Shown: positions 34,157 through 44,079 of the stretch, one piece after another
How positions within the stretch are numbered: position 1 is the first letter of the stretch
Layout of the letters: each line of letters starts with the position of its first letter
NCBI RefSeq assembly: GCF_000427965.1
Contig: NZ_ATZA01000003.1
Location: 62,001 to 126,000, forward strand
Source: Olivibacter sitiensis DSM 17696
GTDB taxonomy: Bacteria; Bacteroidota; Bacteroidia; Sphingobacteriales; Sphingobacteriaceae
DNA length: 64,000 nucleotides
Reading direction: 5' to 3'
The notes under the pieces: generated by a model
Told to the model about the DNA's origin: nothing
Database searches by the model: none
The model's input: only the letters and a program-made list of their open reading frames with translations
Translations under genes and position numbers: made by a program

Positions 34157-34307
34157 GGAGTTAGATGTGAGATATGAGACTCAAACTAATTTGCCAATGG
34201 ATTAAAAAACCGTCCCAGTCAGATGAGTTAAGAAATAAAACCACGGGGGTATGGTAAGGATTATAATAAAGAAGGTTTATAATTGGCCAAGCAGCCATTA
34301 TATCATA

Positions 34308-34961
34308 TTAATAAACGATTCTGTAGTGGATACCTACATTAGCATTGAGACCTATCAAAAATTTCTTGCCAGCGCTGGTCCATTGATCATACAGCATATC
34401 GTAGTGGTACAAACGATCCTCCGCTATTTGGTTAAACGGTGTAATCTCCACTTTCTTCAAAGGAATAAAAAATCCGAAGTTGGTCGTTATAGTAAATTTG
34501 TCGTTGATGTCCAGCGACTTCAAACCTATACCTATATAAGGAGCCAAATCCGTAAACTTCAAATTATAATATTCGCTATCATCATCGTAATAACGATCGA
34601 TATTATTGGAGAAATAATAGCTCAGGCCGACCGACACATATCCTTTTTTAGCCAAGAAGCCTTCTTTGTCGTAAAGCGGTCGCCAATCTACGAAGGCATT
34701 TACATTGGAACGATGTATCTCGGCCCTATTATTTCTATAGCCCGTACTTATCGAACTTATCGGAAAAAAATTAAAGCCCAGCTTGGCATCTATGTCACCC
34801 CGCACAGAATATATACCTTCCACGCCAATGCCATGGCTTCCCAAGACAATACCCACGGACGGGGTAGGATTCAAATCGTTGAAATTCCTTATAATCTGTG
34901 CTTGCAAGCGTATTGTCCCCACTATCAGGCTAATCGCCGTAACAAGAAATAGTCTCTTCAT
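34308..34961 (-). CDS. Outer-membrane beta-barrel protein
   Basis: 217 residues. A Sec signal ends near RLQAQ. The mature part alternates polar and aromatic residues as in beta-barrels (VGIVLGSHGIGVEGIY, GYVSVGLSYYFSNN, PYIGIGLKS, NANVGIHYRIVY end). It belongs to the loosely defined outer-membrane beta-barrel group of Bacteroidota; no specific role. It is separated from gldN by 121 bp. Confidence 0.78.
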   Translation of the reverse strand: MKRLFLVTAISLIVGTIRLQAQIIRNFNDLNPTPSVGIVLGSHGIGVEGIYSVRGDIDAKLGFNFFPISSISTGYRNNRAEIHRSNVNAFVDWRPLYDKEGFLAKKGYVSVGLSYYFSNNIDRYYDDDSEYYNLKFTDLAPYIGIGLKSLDINDKFTITTNFGFFIPLKKVEITPFNQIAEDRLYHYDMLYDQWTSAGKKFLIGLNANVGIHYRIVY

Positions 34962-35082
34962 AACTTGATATAATGAATTGAAATAATCTATTAAAAACAG
35001 TTAGCCGGCCATGCCCCATCGATAATGCTCCTAAACACCTAGCAACACACAGCAGCAGCTATTTACAGCTTAGTAAACTCGC

Positions 35083-36090
35083 TTATGAATCCGTCTCCAC
35101 TTCTTTTTCAGTGGTTTCCTTTACTTTTTCTTCTTTTACTTTCTTGGCCTTGGGTGCTTTTGACTTGGGTACTTTTTGCTTAGGATCTTCACTTGGCAAT
35201 ACCAAATTATCCGCATTGATACCTCTTGGATTTTTCCAGGTACTTTCTTTCAAAGCATCGATTTTCGCCTGTATCTTTTCAGATTCGGCTTCCCTGTCTA
35301 CCACTTCGCCGGGCAGGGCCACTTGTTGTTGCCCACGAGGAGACGATTCACGTATGATTGTGCTAACAAACTTACGTTGCACCAATACATCATCCATGGT
35401 TACGTCGAAGAGTCCCACATCAGGATCCGAAACGTCTACCTGCGCTAGCGTATAGCGCAATTGAGGATAGTATAGCCAAAACGCTGGTGTAGAACCAATT
35501 GACTCCGCCAATTCTGCCGAGGAATTGATATCCATCAAGGGAGCAACACCTATAATACGTGTTTCTATGGTACCACGCACTTTATCAAGAAAAATATCTT
35601 CCTTGAGCCTAAATTTAGTTACCCTGTTTGGGTCAAATTCATTAACGGCCATCTGTGCATCAATCTGATTCCCCTCGTCATCAAAGATAGGCACCAGTAC
35701 GGAATCCGCAAATTTTGCTTCCCCAGCCCTAGCGGTGAGCTTGGTTTTGAAGGCATCGTCTTCATAAGGAGTGAGCTTACCTTCCTGAATACCCTTCATA
35801 ATGGCTCCCATCATCGTATAATCCTGCATGGCAAAGATATAATTGACGGTATCCTTTAAATCGATGTCCCTATAAATCCTTTTATAGAAACGAATATTTT
35901 TGGTATCTACCTTAGGAAACGGGATAGGCTTATTGTCCGAAAGATCAATAGCATGGTAATAACCGTCCATTTCCGGGATGGTATCTGTATCGAAACCATT
36001 CACTGAAGGAATGGAATCCAAGATCAACTCCTGAGCGCGAACAGCCATCGCGCTTAAGCCAAGAAGTCCTAATAATACTAATTTTTTCAT
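35083..36090 (-). CDS. gldN: Gliding motility/type IX secretion protein GldN
   Basis: 335 residues. A signal peptide ends near AVRAQ. The GldN core IRFYKRIYRDIDLKDTVNYIF, MMGAIMKGIQEGKLTPYEDDAF and LAESIGSTPAFWLYYPQLRY segments are clear. The tail (about 290-335) is a low-complexity Lys/Glu/Val stretch ending ETDS. GldN forms the periplasmic ring with GldK in the type IX secretion system. It is 64 bp after gldK, with no gldL or gldM between. Confidence 0.9.
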   Translation of the reverse strand: MKKLVLLGLLGLSAMAVRAQELILDSIPSVNGFDTDTIPEMDGYYHAIDLSDNKPIPFPKVDTKNIRFYKRIYRDIDLKDTVNYIFAMQDYTMMGAIMKGIQEGKLTPYEDDAFKTKLTARAGEAKFADSVLVPIFDDEGNQIDAQMAVNEFDPNRVTKFRLKEDIFLDKVRGTIETRIIGVAPLMDINSSAELAESIGSTPAFWLYYPQLRYTLAQVDVSDPDVGLFDVTMDDVLVQRKFVSTIIRESSPRGQQQVALPGEVVDREAESEKIQAKIDALKESTWKNPRGINADNLVLPSEDPKQKVPKSKAPKAKKVKEEKVKETTEKEVETDS

Positions 36091-36154
36091 CTTATTGATT
36101 CTCTTTATCTTTGTACGAAATACCTTCTGTACGAATTAAACGAACGATTGTTTA

Positions 36155-37486
36155 TTATTCCAGTTTATATTTTCTAGTTTTCACTTGTTCCGTTGGCAGC
36201 TCAATGGCCGACATGACGCAACGGAAACCGATATAAGAACGCGGCATATCCTGTTCTTCATAGGTTCTGGCATCGCTATTCAACATGTTTCCATTATCTT
36301 TCCAAGAACCTCCACGTACCACCTTTCGTTTCATCAAGGGATTGGCATCATCGGGAACGTCATATAACAATACCGGGTTCAAGTCGTTCACAAAAGCCGA
36401 AGCAGAAGGGCTATAGGCGTCCATGGTCCATTCGGACACGTTTCCTGCCGTATTATATAGGCCAAAAGCATTTGGAGTGTACGATTTGACCGGCAAGGTG
36501 AAGGTGGAACCATCGCGGGAATAAGTACCTTCTCCCTGCTTGAAGTTGAGCGCCAATTTCTCTTTGCCCGTTTTCTTATCTTCAATGGTCTTCTTGGTCC
36601 TATCAATCGTATCCGCTGGGTCGATTTTACCTTCCGCCGCATACTGCCACTGCACTTCGGTAGGCAAACTAAAGACAAGGTCAAAATCGCGCAAAACGGG
36701 ATTTTTCTTCATTTCCTTAGCCAGCTGAATTCCTCTCCAATCGGCATAGGCCCTAGCCTGCTTCCAAGTTACCCCTACCACGGGATTATAATCGTAGATT
36801 TTATTGGTGAAATAATTTTGATCCATCACCTGCATCTGTGAATTCGGGAAATCGGAAGACCATACCGTTTCTTTTGGCCATACGCTAATGGTATCCATCA
36901 CGTATTCACCCGTATTGCCGCCAGCCATTCGAATATAGTACAAGCGGTACTTCGCCTTTTCGGGATCCAAAACCCTTCTAGTACCTTTCATCATGGTCAT
37001 TGGCAACAGTTTATCACGTTCTTCTGCTGTTCCCTTTTCCCAAAGTGGGGATTTACTGCCCACCTTGCTCCAATTGATAAAGCGGCGCCCAGAATCGGCC
37101 GCAACCGTATTGCCCTTGGGCTGTATGAAATAAGAATCATCTTGGAGGTAATCCGTTATGGCCACCGAATCGGCCACCCAGTTTACAAACGTACGGTATT
37201 GCAAGTTGTTTACTTCCGTTTCGTCAATGAAAAACGCACTGACACTGACGTTGCGGTGCACCGCACTGCTGTCGTCAATCCCCTTATACAAAATAGTACC
37301 AGAAGGAACGTAAACCATGCCTGGAGGCGCTGGCAAGGCCGTTCCTCTATAAGCCACGGTATTAGGCACCTCTGTGAACTTATTGGTCTTACAGGCCCCC
37401 GCGGCTAACAAGGCAGCTACGATGAGCAAACCGCCCCATCTCTTCAGTTTAGAACTACCTAAGGAAGTAGTATAACGTCTATTCAT
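36155..37486 (-). CDS. gldK: GldK-like lipoprotein (SUMF1/FGE-sulfatase fold), T9SS ring
   Basis: 443 residues. A lipobox ends at Cys32 (LLAAGAC). A formylglycine-generating-enzyme-like domain follows: PPGMVYVPSGTILYKG, SAFFIDETEVNNLQYRTFVNWVADS, VTWKQARAYADWRG, LPTEVQWQYAAEG, NAFGLYNTAGNVSEWTMDAY and VVRGGSWKDN. The FxxWVxDSxxIT feature and adjacent gldN identify GldK over GldJ. GldK and GldN build the T9SS outer-membrane-attached ring. The usual gldL and gldM are absent between this gene and gldN. Confidence 0.87.
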   Translation of the reverse strand: MNRRYTTSLGSSKLKRWGGLLIVAALLAAGACKTNKFTEVPNTVAYRGTALPAPPGMVYVPSGTILYKGIDDSSAVHRNVSVSAFFIDETEVNNLQYRTFVNWVADSVAITDYLQDDSYFIQPKGNTVAADSGRRFINWSKVGSKSPLWEKGTAEERDKLLPMTMMKGTRRVLDPEKAKYRLYYIRMAGGNTGEYVMDTISVWPKETVWSSDFPNSQMQVMDQNYFTNKIYDYNPVVGVTWKQARAYADWRGIQLAKEMKKNPVLRDFDLVFSLPTEVQWQYAAEGKIDPADTIDRTKKTIEDKKTGKEKLALNFKQGEGTYSRDGSTFTLPVKSYTPNAFGLYNTAGNVSEWTMDAYSPSASAFVNDLNPVLLYDVPDDANPLMKRKVVRGGSWKDNGNMLNSDARTYEEQDMPRSYIGFRCVMSAIELPTEQVKTRKYKLE

Positions 37487-37537
37487 ATTATTTTAACATT
37501 AAAGCAAAATCCAAGTCAAATTATTAAAAATCAACAG

Positions 37538-37568
37538 CAAAGATAATCAAATCACTACAAAACACAAG
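37538..37568 (-). promoter_or_regulatory. Candidate gldK promoter
   Basis: On the minus strand TATCTTTG (37545-37538) fits the -7 consensus. CTTG (37568-37565), one base off TTTG, lies 19 bases upstream. A second TATCTTTG is at 37668-37661. The leader would be about 45 nt. Confidence 0.55.
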
Positions 37569-37759
37569 CCAAAAACGGATTTGCCTTTTTAATTTTTAAA
37601 AAAAAAGCCAAAATCCCTCATTTATAGCTCCTCACACAATTACCACCCAATTTTGCGAGGCAAAGATAAACAAAAGATTGTTTCAAATACACGACATTAA
37701 AAAAATACCCATTATCTGGTATCATGGCGAAATGATTCAGCTAGTCCTTACAAAATATT

Positions 37760-40111
37760 TCATCCCTGATTTTTCTTAAACCAGGATTTTTTTCGCTTTT
37801 TTTCAGTCTCTCCATAATAGCCATAGCCATAGCCATAATAACCATAGTAGCCGCCATCTTCCTGCTTCACGTCATTGAATACCAAGGCCATATTTCTCAA
37901 TTTGCCCGATTGATAAAGTTCATCGATCAGCTTCAATAGATCGAGCGGCGAGTGATTGGCACGTACCATATAGAGGGTAGCATCCGCATAATGGTTGAGC
38001 AGCTGGGCATCCGTTACCAACCCAATGGGCGGCGTATCGATGACAACCATATCGTAATTGGCCTTAGCCTCTTCCATCAATTGCCTCGTTCGGTCGTTTA
38101 CAATGAGCTCCGAGGGATTGGGAGGAACGGGGCCACTACCGATATAATCCAGGCCGTCCATATGGGGCACCGGATAGGCCAATTGCGCCAAGTTCAGTGA
38201 ACGGTCTACGATGTAGTTGGTAATACCCTGCTGCTGTTTGCGTTGATTGAAGTGCTCGCTCAGCTTGGGCCTGCGCAAGTCGAACTCCATCAGTAGCACT
38301 TTTTTGCCCGCATAGGCCAATATATGGGCCAGATTGAGCGCGGTGAAGGATTTTCCCTCACCGGGCATGCCCGAGGTAAGCATCACCACCTTGGCTCCTT
38401 CGGCCGTGAGCATAAAAGCTAGGTCGGTCCTTAAGCTCCGAAACTGCTCGGCCAAGGCAGAACGCTTTCCCGCGAAATCGATCAGCGTATAGTCTTCCTC
38501 CTTATGGCTGATTTCGGCTATGACGGGGGCCGTGGTACGCTTCGTAATGTCCTTGCGTGTACGTACCTTATTGTTCAAAAGCTCTTCCGCCGCTATTTTT
38601 CCCGCCGGTATTAAAAATGCGATAATAAAGGCCATGGTCCAAAAGCTGTCTGGCTTTTTTGAGATGTTTGCTCCTCCCCTTGCTGGTTCAATGATGCGGA
38701 TGGAGGTACCCCGAGCACTATTGGCCACGGCCACCTCTTCCCGCCTCTGCAATAAAAAAAGGTACATCTCCTGTGCCAATTGCTGCCTTCGCTCCATATT
38801 GAGCAATTCGCTACGTTCTTTTGGCACCTGCCGCACATCGCCGGCAAGGCGGTTTACCGTAGCCTGTATATCCCGGCGATTGACGATCAATCGATTTTCG
38901 GTATTATTCAGGTATTCCAGTATGTTTTGCCGCACTTCTTCCAATTGCTTATCGATGTTGAGTATATTCGGATGATCGGGCTTATAAGCCAAGAGCGAAC
39001 GCTCGCGTTGCAGCAAGAGGTCATTGTATTGGTGTGATAGATTGGCAAAGCCTCCATCCTCTTCCAATAGTACCCCAGGCACAAAGCGTTGCACCTGGCC
39101 GCTGCTTAAATTGCTCTTCAGTTCCTTTATCAGACTGAGGCGATTTTCCAGTGATATCAGTTGCTGCGTATAAACATTTTGGTTTGACAAGAGCATACCC
39201 GACTGAGCTTGTAAATTGGCTAAGCCTCTTTCCTGCATATAGCCTTGAATGGTGCCTTCCAACTCCGTCAATTCTTCATTCACCTTGAGGATGCGGTTGT
39301 CAATAAATTTGATGGTACTGTCCGCTATACGACCTTTATCCCTACTGTCCTGATAGATGTATTCCTCAATCAACTGGTTCAGAATATATGCCCCCTTTTC
39401 GGGAACGGGGCTATTAATGAACAATTGCATAGTAGAAGTCCCTTTGGGTACCAAGGCGGAAAAATTGTTGCCAAATTGGCCAGCAGTGGCCCATACCGAG
39501 TTAATAGCAATTTTGTACTTCAATCCAGCAGATAATGACTCTTTGGGCGTCAGCACATAATGATCTCCTCTAGGAAGGCTAAAGGAATCGCCAAAACGAA
39601 TCTGCCTTACAATTTCTTCCTCCCCTTCCAGATATTCCAGTTCAAAGGCTTCATTACTTAAAGGCACGACCGTAAAAGACACCGACTTCATGGAATCGGC
39701 CGGCTTATCCACAAACAATTGCATGGGCGCATTGAATATTTCCTCTTCCTTGAGCCGCCCTTTCAGGTACCAAAAAATATTCAGGCGCTTTTTGATCACC
39801 AATTGCTGCATTAGGTAACTGCTACGAAAAATTTCCTCCTCCGTAGCCATTTTTGTACCAGACTCAGACAAAAAACCCATAGAAGCCGTCCCTCCGGCAT
39901 AGTTTTCATTGCTTAGGCGTACCTTAGCCAAGGATTTATAGAGTGGCTTCAATTCATAGCTGACGTAGTAGTAAGTATAGGATAAACAGATGACAAGTCC
40001 AATCGTCAATAAGGGCCATAATTTCAAATACCTTCTGCCATAATACTTAAAATCAAAGCCCGAACCATTCTCTTCCACCCAAGCACTATTTTCCATTATA
40101 TTATCCGCCAT
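37760..40111 (-). CDS. Wzc-type polysaccharide co-polymerase/tyrosine autokinase
   Basis: 783 residues. N-terminal Wzz domain with a transmembrane segment near 33-50 (LKLWPLLTIGLVICLSYTYYYVS), a long coiled-coil region (about 260-430), a second membrane segment near 495 (FWTMAFIIAFLIP), then a BY-kinase domain. Kinase motifs: Walker A GMPGEGKS (about 575-585), Walker A' VLLMEFDLRRP and Walker B MVVIDTPP. The tail (about 755-775) carries a run of Tyr/Gly (YYGYYGYGYGYYG), the autophosphorylation cluster. It works with the Wza-like protein 21 bp upstream to control polymer length and export. Confidence 0.93.
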   Translation of the reverse strand: MADNIMENSAWVEENGSGFDFKYYGRRYLKLWPLLTIGLVICLSYTYYYVSYELKPLYKSLAKVRLSNENYAGGTASMGFLSESGTKMATEEEIFRSSYLMQQLVIKKRLNIFWYLKGRLKEEEIFNAPMQLFVDKPADSMKSVSFTVVPLSNEAFELEYLEGEEEIVRQIRFGDSFSLPRGDHYVLTPKESLSAGLKYKIAINSVWATAGQFGNNFSALVPKGTSTMQLFINSPVPEKGAYILNQLIEEYIYQDSRDKGRIADSTIKFIDNRILKVNEELTELEGTIQGYMQERGLANLQAQSGMLLSNQNVYTQQLISLENRLSLIKELKSNLSSGQVQRFVPGVLLEEDGGFANLSHQYNDLLLQRERSLLAYKPDHPNILNIDKQLEEVRQNILEYLNNTENRLIVNRRDIQATVNRLAGDVRQVPKERSELLNMERRQQLAQEMYLFLLQRREEVAVANSARGTSIRIIEPARGGANISKKPDSFWTMAFIIAFLIPAGKIAAEELLNNKVRTRKDITKRTTAPVIAEISHKEEDYTLIDFAGKRSALAEQFRSLRTDLAFMLTAEGAKVVMLTSGMPGEGKSFTALNLAHILAYAGKKVLLMEFDLRRPKLSEHFNQRKQQQGITNYIVDRSLNLAQLAYPVPHMDGLDYIGSGPVPPNPSELIVNDRTRQLMEEAKANYDMVVIDTPPIGLVTDAQLLNHYADATLYMVRANHSPLDLLKLIDELYQSGKLRNMALVFNDVKQEDGGYYGYYGYGYGYYGETEKKRKKSWFKKNQG

Positions 40112-40132
40112 TTAATTTCCTCCAAATAATGT

Positions 40133-40927
40133 TTAAAGTACATTTGTTCTAGTGAGCAGTACCAATAATGTTGAAAGAACCCCCAAACAAGCCGTAATGA
40201 TGGTAATTTTCTGCCTTTCCGTATTGGCGATCATGGCCTTGCTAGGTTCCACATAGATAATATCGTTTTGCTTCAGGTAATAATAAGGCGAACTAAATAT
40301 CTTGGCATCATTGAGGTTAAAACGTACCATTTCCTTATCGCCCCCATCCGTTTCCCGGATCAGTAGCACGTTTTCCCTTTTGCCATAAGGGGTCAAATCG
40401 CCTGCCATGGCAATGGCATCCAATACATTGATCTTTTCGTCGGCCACATTGTAATTATTTGGTTTACTTACTTCTCCTATGATGGATATCTTAAAGTTGA
40501 CAAAGCGCACCTGTACGGTGGGGTCATTGTAGAGGGTATTGGCTTTTTGCCGCACCAAATCGCGCACCTCGGAAGTGGTAAGCCCTTCCACCTTGAAGTT
40601 TCCCAGAATGGGTATTTCAATCTCTCCTTGTTTATCCACCTTATAGCCTATCACATCCCTACCTGCGGCACCCGTACCTTCCTGATTGGCCCCCGAATTG
40701 ATGGCCGCAACGGAAGCGGGGTCGGCGGTTTTGATGTACACGGAGATAATATCGCCTTTCAGTATCTTGGGTTCAACGAATTTTGCTTGTGCTATTTGGC
40801 TGTATTCCGATTCCGGGATGTTCTTGAAATAAGGAATGGTTTTGTTGCTGCGGCAGCCCGATAAAGCCAAGCCACTTATTATTAACAACTTAACAAGCCA
40901 TTTGGTAGAAAATCTGCTTATTCTCAT
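40133..40927 (-). CDS. Wza-type polysaccharide export lipoprotein
   Basis: 264 residues. Lipobox LSGC with Cys25, a polysaccharide export domain (LKGDIISVYIKTADPASVAAIN), an SLBB-like region (VRFVNFKISIIGEVSKPNNYNV, LDAIAMAGDLTPYGKRENVLLIRE) and a C-terminal membrane segment (TIITACLGVLSTLLVLL). It would form the outer-membrane exit of the polymer. It is 21 bp upstream of the Wzc-like gene. A 937-bp repeat-filled interval precedes it. Confidence 0.92.
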   Translation of the reverse strand: MRISRFSTKWLVKLLIISGLALSGCRSNKTIPYFKNIPESEYSQIAQAKFVEPKILKGDIISVYIKTADPASVAAINSGANQEGTGAAGRDVIGYKVDKQGEIEIPILGNFKVEGLTTSEVRDLVRQKANTLYNDPTVQVRFVNFKISIIGEVSKPNNYNVADEKINVLDAIAMAGDLTPYGKRENVLLIRETDGGDKEMVRFNLNDAKIFSSPYYYLKQNDIIYVEPSKAMIANTERQKITIITACLGVLSTLLVLLTRTNVL

Positions 40928-41864
40928 AGTTTAGACAAAGAAAATGATTATTTTTCAATATTTTATATTTGTTTTCACATTTTTATCACTCTTAAAAAAG
41001 CGTCTTTGCGAGGCACGAAGCAATCTGCTTTTTTTCCGCAACTAGCACAAGCTTTGGCATACTAGGGCCAGGAAGCTACAAGCTTCCTTCTATACTCCAG
41101 TCCAAGTTAACCCACACCCCTCTCCCCCCCCTAAACTTGAACCAGTGCAGGACAAAAATTCCCCAAACTGGCGCAAGCTTTGGCGTAATGGGCCAGGAAG
41201 CTACAAGCTTCCATCTATAGTCCAGTCCAAGTTAACCCACCGCCCTTTCCCATTACTAAACTTGAACCAGTGCAGGACAAAAATTCCCCAAACCGGCGCA
41301 AGCTTTGGCATAATGGGCCAGGAAGCTGCAAGCTTCCATCTATAGTCTGTTCCAAGTTAGCCCGCCGCCCTCTACCGCACCTAAACTTGAACCAGTGCCG
41401 GGACAAAAATTCCCCAAACTGGCGCAAGCTGTGGCGTAATAGACCAGGAAGCTGCAAGCTTCCTTCTATAGTCTGTTCCAAGTTAGCCCGCCGCCCTCTA
41501 CCGCCCTTAAACTTGAACCAGTGCAGGACAAAAATCCCCCAAAACTGGCGCAAGCTTTGGCGTAATGGGCCAGGAAACTACAAGCTTCCATCTATAATCC
41601 GGTCCAAGTTAGCCCGCCGCCCTCTACCGCACCTAAACTTGAACCAGTGCCGGGACAAAAACTCCCCAAACTGGCGCAAGCTTTGGCGTAATGGGCCATG
41701 TGCGGATGGCCTAGCTTGTGCCCATAAATACAACCAAGCGTGCAGCTTGGTAACGGTCAGGAAGCTGCAAGCTTCCATCTATAGTCTGGTCCAAGTTAGC
41801 CCACAAGCCTCTACCGCCCCTAAACTTGAACCAGTGCGCCCTTAAACTTGAACCAGTGCCGGGA
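40928..41864. repeat. Array of about 125-bp imperfect palindromic repeats
   Basis: The interval is almost entirely repeat. The AAACTTGAACCAGTGC segment starts at 41133, 41258, 41383, 41509, 41635, 41822 and (short copy) 41844, so units are 125-126 bp apart; the 41635 copy is 187 bp long because of a roughly 61-bp insert. A partial copy precedes 41133. Each unit holds a GGAAGCTxCAAGCTTCC hairpin (7-bp stem, 3-nt loop). At 41007-41032 a separate GCGAGGCACGAAGCAATC-type element occurs. No gene was found here. Confidence 0.92.
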
Positions 41865-43091
41865 CTACAAAATCTCCTTCAATCTTTCCTCAAAATCATG
41901 CAAAATCTGTTCTTTATCCAAGTACTTCAGCGCATAACGCCTGGCGGCCTCCTGCATGGTAGACCTATCCATTGCCAGCGCCTGTTCAATCCCTGCATTT
42001 AGCGCCGCAACAGATTCCGGTTCCACCAGGATGCCCAACTGGTATTTGTCCATCACCTGGTAAAGCGTGGTACCGGGCACCGCATTGACCAGGGCAAAAC
42101 CACCTGCGGCCAGAATGGCAGTCAGCTTGGAAGGCATTACCAGGTCGGAGGCCGACTTTTTCTGCAAAACCAAGTGAATATCGGCCGTGGCCAATAAAGC
42201 GGACAATTTATCATAAGGTTGCAAGGCATAGAAATGTACATTTCCCAATTGCTCGCACTTGGCCCTGGCCATCAATTCCTCCTTCATGCCGCCCGAGCCC
42301 ACAATGACAAAATGCAAGTGTTTGTTGTCCCGAAAATGCGCAGCGCAGGAAAGAATCAGTTCCAGCCCCTGTTTTTTTCCCAAATTGCCCGAATACAACA
42401 CGACCTGATCGCTCAGTGGAATGCCCCAGTCCTTCCGCAAGGAATCTTGTACCGGAAGGGGCTGCACATTCTTCCCATCTACCCAATTGGGAAACAGCAG
42501 GCATTTTTCGGGCTTAATTCCCTTGGCATAGATCTTTTTCAACATGCCCAAGCTAATGCTTGACACCAAATCGCTTTTCTTTAATAGATAGCGTTCAAAA
42601 GCAAACATGAAACCGATCAGCTTTTTGCTGCGAATCATTCCCAGTTCGTGGGCCGCATCTACCTGTAAGTCCTGAATATGGGTAATGAGTTTAGCCCCCT
42701 TCAGCTTGGCATACATCAAAGCATAAAAGCCCAAATGAAAGGGCGGCGTCACATTGATCACCACGTCGAATTTTTGCTTTAGCAAAAGGCGAAACCAAAC
42801 GGGAAAAATAGCCAGTTCGAATGAAAATTCATGAATCATGCGGTTCCGCGCACGCACCACTTTGGGCACATACAGCGGCACGCGGTATACAGTGGCTCCG
42901 TCCAGCTCTTCCCTCATCCAGCGCTTTCCTTTATAGGCAGGGTGTACCTCCCATTCGGGGTAATAAGGCAGTGCGGTCACCACGCTCACCTCGTGGCCTT
43001 GCGCCGCCAGCCAAGCCCCCATTTCGCCCGTATATTTACCTATGCCGGTTAGCTCTGGGGCATAATTAATGCCAAAAATCAATATCCGCAT
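41865..43091 (-). CDS. WcaI-like GT4 glycosyltransferase
   Basis: 408 residues with a GT-B fold. N-terminal GINYAPELTGIGKYTGEM and the acceptor-side start match WcaI-type enzymes of colanic-acid-like clusters. The nucleotide-sugar site reads SDLVMPSKLTAILAAGG near residue 330, with VMPSKL in place of the usual E-x7-E. It is 13 bp after a GT2 gene and the last sugar-transfer gene before the repeat array. Confidence 0.88.
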   Translation of the reverse strand: MRILIFGINYAPELTGIGKYTGEMGAWLAAQGHEVSVVTALPYYPEWEVHPAYKGKRWMREELDGATVYRVPLYVPKVVRARNRMIHEFSFELAIFPVWFRLLLKQKFDVVINVTPPFHLGFYALMYAKLKGAKLITHIQDLQVDAAHELGMIRSKKLIGFMFAFERYLLKKSDLVSSISLGMLKKIYAKGIKPEKCLLFPNWVDGKNVQPLPVQDSLRKDWGIPLSDQVVLYSGNLGKKQGLELILSCAAHFRDNKHLHFVIVGSGGMKEELMARAKCEQLGNVHFYALQPYDKLSALLATADIHLVLQKKSASDLVMPSKLTAILAAGGFALVNAVPGTTLYQVMDKYQLGILVEPESVAALNAGIEQALAMDRSTMQEAARRYALKYLDKEQILHDFEERLKEIL

Positions 43092-43104
43092 GTCGGTCTA
43101 GGTA

Positions 43105-43932
43105 TTAAGTTATTTCATGATTTTGAAGATTGCTTTTATACTCTTTCATTTTTATTTTAATCAAAAATTCATAGTACGCCATATTCACACAGTAGACAAA
43201 ACCCTGTCTTCCTTCCAGAAATCCTAGCTTTAAGACATATGCCTGAAAAAACCTCAATAATGGCCAGCCAGGCAGATTGCTCAACCAGGATTTCAAAGCA
43301 GGATTTCTAATGGAAGTATTGCTATTAAATATATCCTTAAAAGGACGCTTTTCGTACAATCTAGCTTTTGCCTCTTGAGAAGAATAACGATTATGTCTTT
43401 CTATCCAAAAAGTCCATCCTTTACTAAACCCGTAATGCAAGTAAGGCTCTTTGATGTACGCTAATTTTCCATTTATCGATCCTTCTTTCTGTCCATGGCC
43501 AAAATCGATAAAGTTGGCTTCTCCTAATTTCAATAATCTAAACTGCCATTTTGGAAAATTATCACAACGTTTCAGCCATCTTCCTTCTAAAATCATCTTC
43601 CAGCAACAGTAATAACCCACAGTATCCCCTCCAGCATTTGATATGGCAACCTCCAGAGCATTACGAAAAGCAGGCGTTGATCGCTCATCGGCGTCCAAAA
43701 ATAAAACCCAATCATACTTGACATTTAAGTGCTCCAGAGCATAATTTCTTTGTTTGCCAAAAGATTCAAAAGGATGAAAAGCAATTTTCGCACCGTATTT
43801 TTCAGCGATTTCTATTGTTTTATCCACACTGCCCGAATCAAGCACATGAATATCATCGCACCATGCAATAGATTTCAAACATAAATCAATGTCTTGCTCC
43901 TCATTTTTTGTCAAGATTATAATAGAGACCAT
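43105..43932 (-). CDS. GT2 glycosyltransferase, WaaE/KdtX-like
   Basis: 275 residues from ATG 43932, where the GT2 start VSIIILTKNEEQDI begins; a longer frame starts ten codons upstream. DXD-type motif LDADERS lies near residue 90. FESFGKQRNYALEHL and the FIDFGHGQKEG, HNRYSSQEAKARLYEKRPF segments fit the WaaE/KdtX-like lipopolysaccharide-core group. The sequence is AT-richer than the flanking genes. A 147-bp gap separates it from the acetyltransferase upstream. Confidence 0.87.
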   Translation of the reverse strand: MVSIIILTKNEEQDIDLCLKSIAWCDDIHVLDSGSVDKTIEIAEKYGAKIAFHPFESFGKQRNYALEHLNVKYDWVLFLDADERSTPAFRNALEVAISNAGGDTVGYYCCWKMILEGRWLKRCDNFPKWQFRLLKLGEANFIDFGHGQKEGSINGKLAYIKEPYLHYGFSKGWTFWIERHNRYSSQEAKARLYEKRPFKDIFNSNTSIRNPALKSWLSNLPGWPLLRFFQAYVLKLGFLEGRQGFVYCVNMAYYEFLIKIKMKEYKSNLQNHEIT

Positions 43933-44079
43933 ATATTTTTTTACTAATTGGGCAATTACCAACTTATAGACAAAAGCAACGCAAATTACATTTTTACTAC
44001 ATTATTTACGAGAAAAAACGACCACTTGCATGAATTTGTCAGTGAACATACCCATGCGATTTGGCCGTATTTCTTTCCG

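Noticed and set aside
34251-34952. A 233-codon plus-strand frame opposite the beta-barrel gene
   Set aside because: It mirrors the minus-strand signal-bearing gene, is Ile/Tyr-rich without a domain, and lacks a promoter box.
41270-41845. A 191-codon plus-strand frame through the 125-bp array
   Set aside because: It is only the translation of near-identical repeat units; unit lengths of 125 and 126 bp change frame, and there is no start signal or family similarity.
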